This document shows, piece after piece, positions 58,915-64,000 of a stretch of DNA of 64,000 nucleotides. The position numbers and the translations under genes were made by a program. Every line of letters starts with the position of its first letter. Position 1 is the stretch's first letter. The notes below the pieces were generated by a model, which saw only the letters and a list, made by a program, of their open reading frames with translations, ran no database searches and had not been told where the DNA came from. The stretch is from Treponema putidum (lineage in GTDB: Bacteria; Spirochaetota; Spirochaetia; Treponematales; Treponemataceae): assembly GCF_000755145.1 (NCBI RefSeq), contig NZ_CP009228.1, forward strand, positions 2,279,694 to 2,343,693, read 5' to 3'.

Positions 58915-60390
58915 CTATAGCATAGAAGCTTTTTTTTCAATAGCATCGGCATATACTTTTAAATATTTTTCCGCAGCTATATTCCATCCGAACTTTTTAC
59001 CCATGGCCTTGCTTCTCATCTTTTTTATATGATCTTTTTTATTGTACCATGCATAAGCTGCCCAGCCTACCGTATCATAAATACTTTGAGGACTAAGGTA
59101 TTCAAGCACAAACCCCGTACCTTCGCCTGTTTCTTCATTATAGTTTTCTACAGTGTCTGCGAGGCCCCCAGTCTTTCGGACTATGGGCAAGGTTCCGTAA
59201 AGGAGGGAATACATTTGGTTTAGGCCGCATGGTTCATATCGTGAAGGCATTAGGAAAAAATCACTTCCGGCTTCAATTAGATGGCTTAATTCTTCATTGT
59301 AGCCTATATAGCATCTAAAATTAGGCAGCCTTTGTGAAAGAAACTGAATTTCTTTTTCGCACCAAGATTCCCCTGCACCTAAAACAACCATTTGAAGCTT
59401 TATATCCGAGCATATCTTAAATGCCGAGCCGTACATTGGCCCAAAAAGTTCTGAAATTCCTTTTTGATCAACCAAACGGCTTATCATGCCGAATACCGGA
59501 ACGGAAGTATCTATTTCAAGACCGAACCTTTCTTGTAAAACGGCCTTATTTTTTTCTTTTTCTTCAAGGGTTTTAGAAGTATACCTATATGGAATATATT
59601 CATCTTTTGACGGATTCCAGATTGAGGTATCTACCCCGTTTAAAATTCCTGTCAGTTCTTTTTCTCTGTAACGCAAAATACCGTCCATTCTAAAGCCGAA
59701 TTCGGGGCGTTTAATTTCTTCCGCATAAGAAGGAGAAACGGTTGTAAGCATATCTGAGGAAACAAGAGCTGCTTTTAAAAAGTTTATTCTGTCCCAATCT
59801 TCAAAACCTGTAGCATAAAAATCACTCCAATAAAGGCCGGTATCCGGAAAACTATGTTTAGAATAAATGCCTTGATAACCTATGTTATGAATGGTAAAAA
59901 CACTTGCCGTATTTTTAAATTCCGTATTTTTTTCGGTAAAGCGTAAAAGCACGGGTACCAAGCCTGCGGCCCAATCATGTGCATGTATAACATCGGGAAT
60001 CCAGGCTTGTTTTCTGCAAACTTGAAACGCAGCATGGGCTAAAAGAGAAAATCTTTTTGTGTTATCGGAAAAATCAGGCTCAAAGGATGAACCGTAAATA
60101 CCCTCTCTGCCGAAGGCTTGTTCATGGTCTATAAAATAAACTTTTACCTTTGAAGAAGGCAGGTGCGACTCATAAACACCTACCCAATTTTCAGAAGAGC
60201 CAAGATGAACAGCCATTGCTCCCGGAATTTGTTTTAAGTTTTTTCGATCAATTTTATAATATCGAGGCATTACAATTCTAACATCATGGCCTTTTTTTGC
60301 AAGAGCTATTGATAAAGCCGTAACAACATCAGCCAAGCCCCCTGCTTTCGCAAAAGGAACAAGCTCGCTTGTAACCATCATTATTTTCAT
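58915..60390 (-). CDS. glgA: Glycogen synthase (ADP-glucose type)
   Basis: GlgA adds glucose from ADP-glucose to growing alpha-1,4-glucan. The 491-residue GT5 enzyme begins MKIMMVTSELVPFAKAGGLAD, which holds the ADP-glucose KxGGL motif near residue 15. Other blocks are HAHDWAAGLVPVLLR, VFTIHNIGYQGIYS, GMISRLVDQKG and EPCGLNQMYSLLYGTLPIVRKTGGL. The ATG at 60390 has a GGAGGA site; longer in-frame starts lie in the hairpin-rich leader and are rejected. The leader at 60404-60552 carries four hairpins, so post-transcriptional control is possible. No other glycogen gene is in the window. Confidence 0.95.
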   Translation of the reverse strand: MKIMMVTSELVPFAKAGGLADVVTALSIALAKKGHDVRIVMPRYYKIDRKNLKQIPGAMAVHLGSSENWVGVYESHLPSSKVKVYFIDHEQAFGREGIYGSSFEPDFSDNTKRFSLLAHAAFQVCRKQAWIPDVIHAHDWAAGLVPVLLRFTEKNTEFKNTASVFTIHNIGYQGIYSKHSFPDTGLYWSDFYATGFEDWDRINFLKAALVSSDMLTTVSPSYAEEIKRPEFGFRMDGILRYREKELTGILNGVDTSIWNPSKDEYIPYRYTSKTLEEKEKNKAVLQERFGLEIDTSVPVFGMISRLVDQKGISELFGPMYGSAFKICSDIKLQMVVLGAGESWCEKEIQFLSQRLPNFRCYIGYNEELSHLIEAGSDFFLMPSRYEPCGLNQMYSLLYGTLPIVRKTGGLADTVENYNEETGEGTGFVLEYLSPQSIYDTVGWAAYAWYNKKDHIKKMRSKAMGKKFGWNIAAEKYLKVYADAIEKKASML

Positions 60391-60403
60391 AAAATTCCTC
60401 CAT

Positions 60404-60552
60404 AAAAACTTTTTGCAGGAAATATAAATTTCCGAAAAAAGTTTTTTCAAGTAGTTTTGCAAGGCAAAACTACATACAATAAACGAGGTTTTGTGCAAAG
60501 CACAAAACTCGCAGATAAACAGTGAGGCAGAATTCCTGCCGAGCTGTTTATC
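60404..60552 (-). repeat. Four-hairpin element in the glgA leader
   Basis: In plus coordinates: AAAACTTTTT/AAAAAAGTTTT with GGAAAT/ATTTCC (60404-60450), GTAGTTTTGC/GCAAAACTAC (60451-60473, perfect 10 bp), CGAGGTTTTGTG/CACAAAACTCG (60484-60511) and GATAAACAG...GGCAG/CTGCC...CTGTTTATC (60514-60552). Read toward glgA, the last two match the purH leader element in order and sequence type. The gap up to 60723 holds this element and one further hairpin. Confidence 0.75.
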
Positions 60553-60667
60553 CTACCTCCATAAAAAATTTTTCTACTATAATAATGATAGCATAGTTTT
60601 ATTGATTTTAAAAGACTATAAACAAAAAATAGTAACTTTATAATACAAAATTTTGTTGTTTTACTGT

Positions 60668-60699
60668 ACTTACAAATGCTTTTTTCGGCTTTTGTAAGT
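60668..60699 (+). repeat. Hairpin in the leader of the SIMPL-domain gene
   Basis: ACTTACAA (60668-60675) pairs with TTGTAAGT (60692-60699); an eight-T run lies seven bases beyond, just before the GGAGG site. It resembles a weak terminator or attenuator but the T-run is not adjacent to the stem. Confidence 0.45.
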
Positions 60700-60723
60700 G
60701 CTTGATTTTTTTTGGAGGCTTTT

Positions 60724-61464
60724 ATGAAAGATTCTATTATTAAGGGCATAAAACTTATCGGCGTTTTATGCATCGGTTTTGTTTTATTTGGAGCATGCAG
60801 TCCTCAAGCAAGCGAAAAGCGTTTTATAAGCGTTACAGGACGATCTTCTATTTCCAAATCTCCTGATCAGGTTTCAATTTCGTTTTCGGTTTTTTCTAAG
60901 GATAGGGACTTATCCGCAGCAAAAAAGAAAAATGATGCGGCAATTTTAAAATTAAAGGAACTTTTTGAAAAATATAAAATCGAACAAAAAAATATAAGTA
61001 TTGAACGCATAAATATTAACCCTAGATCCAGATATAGAGACAATGGTGATGAATATTTTGACGGATATGAAGTGGTACAAAACATAGCCGTTCTTCTTAC
61101 AAAGATTGAAGATTACGAAGTATTTTTAACCGACCTTTTAAATACGGGGGTAGATAGAATCTATAATGTAGGCTTTTCGGTTGCCGATATGAGGAAACTA
61201 ATGGATGAGGCAAGGGCTGAGGCCGTAAAAGCAGCTGAAGAAAAAGCCATCCTTCTTTGTAAGGCTGCCCCCAACGGCGGTAAGCCCCTTTCTCTAGGAA
61301 AAATAATCAGTATAAGCGAGAAACCTACAGCTATGTATAATTATGATAATTACGTAGCCCAAAATATGAAACAAGCCTATGATGAGGCCGCAGGCGGAAA
61401 TTTTTCTCCCATGGGACAAATTGAAGTTTCTGCCGAAATAAGCGTTATTTTTGAATTGGAATAG
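60724..61464 (+). CDS. SIMPL-domain (DUF541) lipoprotein
   Basis: A 246-residue exported protein with a lipobox (LFGAC, lipid cysteine near residue 22). The mature part is a SIMPL/DUF541 domain: ISVTGRSSISKSPDQVSIS at the start, YEVVQNIAVLLTKIEDYE, GVDRIYNVGFSV, and AEAVKAAEEKAILLCKAA. A GGAGG site precedes the ATG at 60724; an ATG at 60712 lies upstream of that site. Members are periplasmic or outer-membrane proteins linked loosely to stress; the function is not settled. Confidence 0.85.
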   Translation: MKDSIIKGIKLIGVLCIGFVLFGACSPQASEKRFISVTGRSSISKSPDQVSISFSVFSKDRDLSAAKKKNDAAILKLKELFEKYKIEQKNISIERININPRSRYRDNGDEYFDGYEVVQNIAVLLTKIEDYEVFLTDLLNTGVDRIYNVGFSVADMRKLMDEARAEAVKAAEEKAILLCKAAPNGGKPLSLGKIISISEKPTAMYNYDNYVAQNMKQAYDEAAGGNFSPMGQIEVSAEISVIFELE

Positions 61465-61477
61465 CTATAAGGTGGAT

Positions 61478-61560
61478 TACAGCCGACGGAGCTTCAAGAC
61501 CTACAGCCAGCAGAGCTTCGAGGCTACCCCTGCTCTGAACGGGGGCACTCCCCCTAAATC
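61478..61560. other. GC-rich block between convergent genes
   Basis: About 83 bases much richer in G+C than their surroundings, between the SIMPL gene and a minus-strand lipoprotein gene. It holds two imperfect 24-bp direct repeats (each with ACAGCC and a GAGCTTC core, from about 61489 and 61513), a CAGAGC/GCTCTG stem and a GGGGG/CCCCC hairpin (near 61541-61554). No T-run follows. I do not recognise it; it may be the remnant of an inserted element. Confidence 0.5.
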
Positions 61561-61565
61561 AGCTC

Positions 61566-62216
61566 TTAAAAATATATTTCCAAAACTACCCTTTCGGAAA
61601 AAAGTATGGTTATCGGAATTTCAATTAAAAATTGGTCATATAAATCTAAAAATGTATAATCAAGTTCTTCCTTATCATTTTTAAGAACTACCTTACTGAT
61701 ATTTTTTATACAGGATTTACTGATCAATAATCTATATTTTCCTGTTGCCAGCAATGCCATAGCTGCCTCATCTTTGGTAGGGTTTTCATTTGATTTTTCT
61801 GAAAAAGAAGTCAAACTAATTATTGCTTTTTCACCCGTATATTTTGGAATAAAATCTATTGCATCTTGGGAATTTATTTTTTTTAGAATATTTTTATCAT
61901 TGTAATTTATATTCATGTCTATTAAGTAGCCAATATCAACCGGATCATTTATTTTCGATAGTTTTGCCGAAAAAGAGCTTAACTTAGGAATATCGATGAG
62001 TTCCTTAATTTCTTTATCATTAAAAAACTCTTCATAATTTTTATCTTCATTAGATAAACTTCCTGCCATCTCAAAAATAAGTTTAGAAACCGTTATCTTT
62101 ATTGTGTTTTGCTCGGAACCGTCAGGCAGACATGTTATATGCTGCACAATATCTATGCAGCCAGTGCAAGTTAAACATAAAATAACAACCAAAACTAAAA
62201 TACTAAATTTTTTCAT
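61566..62216 (-). CDS. Lipoprotein, unknown
   Basis: A 216-residue protein with a lipoprotein signal (MKKFSILVLVVILCL, lipobox TCTGC, lipid cysteine near residue 20). The mature part begins IDIVQHITCLPDGSEQNTIK, beta-rich and with a cysteine at about 29; the end is hydrophobic (FLIEIPITILFSERVVLEI). The beginning resembles LppM-like or ring-forming envelope lipoproteins only loosely. It follows the DUF5673-like gene by 26 bp on the same strand. No firm function can be given. Confidence 0.75.
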   Translation of the reverse strand: MKKFSILVLVVILCLTCTGCIDIVQHITCLPDGSEQNTIKITVSKLIFEMAGSLSNEDKNYEEFFNDKEIKELIDIPKLSSFSAKLSKINDPVDIGYLIDMNINYNDKNILKKINSQDAIDFIPKYTGEKAIISLTSFSEKSNENPTKDEAAMALLATGKYRLLISKSCIKNISKVVLKNDKEELDYTFLDLYDQFLIEIPITILFSERVVLEIYF

Positions 62217-62242
62217 AAAAATTCCTTGTTATTATAATTTAA

Positions 62243-62737
62243 TTATTTACTCTTCTGTTCCAGCTTTTCCGTCAAAATTTTTGATAAGGCCTCGGTATCT
62301 ATTCCCTCTTCAATAGTTATACTAAAGCCGTTTTGTAAAAGAAGAGATATTTTTCCGTTGTTCTCAGTCTTCCAAGAATGGATATTATCCCATGTCAAAA
62401 AGTCTCCGTAAATAATACCGTTTTCGTAAACACCGGCTGCTTTTGAATACTTAGCCATTATATAAATAAGCATTAGTATACTTAAAAATAAACCGATTAA
62501 GCCTACAATTATATTTTTATTTATAGCACTATAAGAAAAAGTTATTGCGGGAAATGCAAAAAGCGCAAGGCTTAGGTTTTGCTTTTTTGATATTTTCCCT
62601 TTAAAAGAAATCAATTTATTACCCATCGCTTTTGCCTTACCGGCTATGTGCTTTCCAAAAACTACAGGAATAAAATGAAAGACTATCAACAATATAAAAA
62701 ATACAAGATATAAAATAATCAATATGTTTAAGTTCAT
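62243..62737 (-). CDS. Membrane protein with DUF5673-like cytoplasmic domain
   Basis: A 164-residue protein with three or four hydrophobic helices (about 4-25, 56-70, 74-93) and a soluble C-terminal part containing VYENGIIYGDFLTWDNIHSW, a GI..g....W..I..W pattern seen in DUF5673 and PH-like domains, and ending in KLEQKSK. It is likely co-transcribed with the lipoprotein gene downstream on the minus strand. The family match is my reading of a short pattern and should be treated as tentative. Confidence 0.7.
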   Translation of the reverse strand: MNLNILIILYLVFFILLIVFHFIPVVFGKHIAGKAKAMGNKLISFKGKISKKQNLSLALFAFPAITFSYSAINKNIIVGLIGLFLSILMLIYIMAKYSKAAGVYENGIIYGDFLTWDNIHSWKTENNGKISLLLQNGFSITIEEGIDTEALSKILTEKLEQKSK

Positions 62738-62817
62738 TTACCTTCTCTCCAATATTTTCATAATAAACTAAACATAAAATTTTTGCAAGAGTAAAAATCT
62801 TTATGATTTTTTCCCTC

Positions 62818-62846
62818 TTGCATAGCTTTTGTATTTTAACTATAAT
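62818..62846 (+). promoter_or_regulatory. aspS promoter placed for a leaderless transcript
   Basis: -35 TTGCAT at 62818-62823, 17-bp spacer and a perfect -10 TATAAT at 62841-62846. The ATG at 62855 is eight bases beyond the -10, so transcription should begin at or next to the start codon. No ribosome site is present. Confidence 0.6.
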
Positions 62847-62854
62847 ATTCAATT

Positions 62855-64000
62855 ATGGAAAAAATGCAAAGAACCGTAACCTGCGGCGGCTTAAATAAGG
62901 ATTTTGCAGGAAAAACTGTTGTTTTAAACGGCTGGATTCACCGAAAAAGGGATCACGGCGGTATTACTTTTTTAAATTTACGCGACCGTTACGGTTTGAC
63001 TCAGGTGGTTGTGGACGATGATGCAAGCGAAGAATTAAAAGCTCTTGCTATAAGCCTCAAGCAGGAATTCTGTATTGCCGTTGAGGGGCTTGTAAGGCCG
63101 CGCCCCGATTCTATGATAAACAAGGAAATGGCAACGGGAGAAATCGAAGTTAAGGCCTTAAAGATTGAAGTGCTTTCAAAAAGCGAGGTGCTTCCTTTTC
63201 AGATTGACGAAAAAACAAATGCAAACGAGGACTTGCGGCTTAAATATAGGTATTTGGACTTGCGCTCAAAGGCTATGCAGGATCATATTATTTTGCGTTC
63301 AAAATTCGCCTTTGCTGTCCGCGAATTTTTAACTTCAAAAGAATTTTTGGAAATTGAAACCCCGACATTTATTAAGTCCACGCCGGAAGGAGCCCGCGAC
63401 TATCTGGTTCCCTCCCGCCTTTATCCGGGAAAATTCTATGCCCTACCCCAATCTCCACAGATTTATAAGCAGATTTTAATGGTATCGGGCTTTGATAAAT
63501 ATTTTCAGATTGCACGCTGCTACCGCGACGAGGATGCCCGAGGCGACAGACAGCCCGAGTTTACTCAAATCGACCTTGAAATGAGCTTTGCTTCCCGCGA
63601 AGATGTTTTAAGCTTAACCGAAGGGATGATGCAGTATGCTTTTAAAAAGAGCATAAATGTAGACCTTCCGAAAACCTTTGAACGCATAAGCTACGACGAA
63701 GCTATCGATGTTTACGGCACCGATAAGCCCGATCTCCGTTTTGAAATGAAGATGCAGGATGCAGCCTTTATGGCCGAAATCGGAAACTTTGCAGTATTTA
63801 AAGATGCTATTTCTTCAGGCGGAGCCGTCAAGGCCTTGGTTGTAAAAGGACAGGCGGAAGCCTATAGCCGCAAAAAAATTGAAGAGCTTGAAGCCGCAGC
63901 CAAAATATACAAGGCTAAGGGCTTGGCTTGGATTAAGGTAACGGAAGGCGGTGCAAAGCTTGAAGGCGGTATTTCCAAATTCTTTGAAGGAAAGGAAGCG
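62855..64000 (+). CDS. aspS: Aspartyl-tRNA synthetase, N-terminal part (3' end outside window)
   Basis: AspRS charges tRNA-Asp (or both tRNA-Asp and tRNA-Asn when AsnRS is absent). The 382 residues seen include the anticodon-binding OB fold (VVLNGWIHRKRDHGGITFLNL), class II motif 1 (EIETPTFIKSTPEGARDYLVP) and motif 2 (FQIARCYRDEDARGDRQPEF), then the bacterial GAD insertion, which runs into the window end. About 200 residues with motif 3 are missing. The start MEKMQRTVTCGG is set by the -10 element just upstream and by family alignment. Confidence 0.95.
   Translation, partial: MEKMQRTVTCGGLNKDFAGKTVVLNGWIHRKRDHGGITFLNLRDRYGLTQVVVDDDASEELKALAISLKQEFCIAVEGLVRPRPDSMINKEMATGEIEVKALKIEVLSKSEVLPFQIDEKTNANEDLRLKYRYLDLRSKAMQDHIILRSKFAFAVREFLTSKEFLEIETPTFIKSTPEGARDYLVPSRLYPGKFYALPQSPQIYKQILMVSGFDKYFQIARCYRDEDARGDRQPEFTQIDLEMSFASREDVLSLTEGMMQYAFKKSINVDLPKTFERISYDEAIDVYGTDKPDLRFEMKMQDAAFMAEIGNFAVFKDAISSGGAVKALVVKGQAEAYSRKKIEELEAAAKIYKAKGLAWIKVTEGGAKLEGGISKFFEGKEA

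Noticed and set aside
60404-60552. Known riboswitch in the glgA leader
   Set aside because: The hairpins do not match any riboswitch core I know and recur ahead of purH, so a repeat element fits better.
61451-61684. 77-codon plus-strand frame over the GC-rich block
   Set aside because: It overlaps the SIMPL gene end and runs antisense into the lipoprotein gene; no start signal or family.

Overview
The window reads as about 64 kb of an oral-type treponeme chromosome, most likely Treponema denticola or a very close relative such as T. putidum. The evidence is low-GC, gene-dense spirochaete DNA with short gaps and many TAATG/ATGA stop-start overlaps, spirochaete-specific families (FliG1-type protein, spiro-SPASM protein, the TIGR03545/TIGR03546 pair), a long PPi-dependent phosphofructokinase and an HprK-HPr pair. 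I see no insertion sequence, prophage, CRISPR array, rRNA or replication origin. Layout: 0-3.5 kb holds the end of hprK, ptsH and a TldD/TldE protease pair. 3.6-8 kb holds a secreted unknown and a minus-strand group (RseC-like, degenerate YmdB-like, TPR, polyprenyl synthase). 8-13.7 kb holds ligA, a tRNA-Thr/tRNA-Tyr unit with promoter and terminator, a CxxCxxCC protein, an MBL hydrolase and mltG. 13.7-18.4 kb holds a glycosyltransferase, a phosphoribosyltransferase, a secreted beta-rich protein and rnhB. 18.4-24 kb is a self-contained sugar-acid catabolic cassette (KdgT-type permease, DUF1537 kinase, PdxA2, split UxaA-family dehydratase, DeoR regulator) with a good promoter and a 10-bp-periodic repeat that may be its operator. 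24-31.5 kb holds fliG1, a TPR protein, mfd, tRNA-Gly, a Gx-type membrane protein and a SlyD-like isomerase. 32-41.3 kb is a tightly coupled run: lipoprotein, spiro-SPASM protein, GT2-like protein, an 880-residue nucleotidyltransferase/PseG-like/methyltransferase fusion, glpK, an Fe-alcohol dehydrogenase and ruvB. 41.3-42.2 kb is a decayed patch with remnants of a DUF3160-like gene and an ABC ATPase beside a GntR/YtrA regulator. 42.3-52 kb holds secA, purN, purH, ybaB, recR, pfp and miaB. 52-64 kb holds lipoproteins, a phosphodiesterase, an NFACT/RqcH-like gene, TIGR03545/03546, glgA, a SIMPL protein, two small minus-strand envelope proteins and the start of aspS. Two themes stand out. First, the 32.5-37.6 kb block looks like a spirochaete-specific surface or flagellar glycan modification module: a radical-SAM-like protein whose cluster cysteines are replaced but whose SPASM cysteines remain, a GT2-like protein and a three-enzyme fusion, all translationally coupled. 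It is the best candidate here for an undescribed system. Second, six conserved genes (tldD, ligA, mfd, the NFACT gene, TIGR03545, TIGR03546) are broken by eight single-base indels, each in a mononucleotide run, and every one is restored by changing one base. That pattern fits sequencing error better than gene decay, so those genes are probably intact in the organism, but the raw reads should be checked. Other notable points are a YmdB-family protein that has lost its metal ligands, dispersed multi-hairpin elements in the leaders of purH and glgA and near miaB, and likely leaderless starts for aspS and a lipoprotein.
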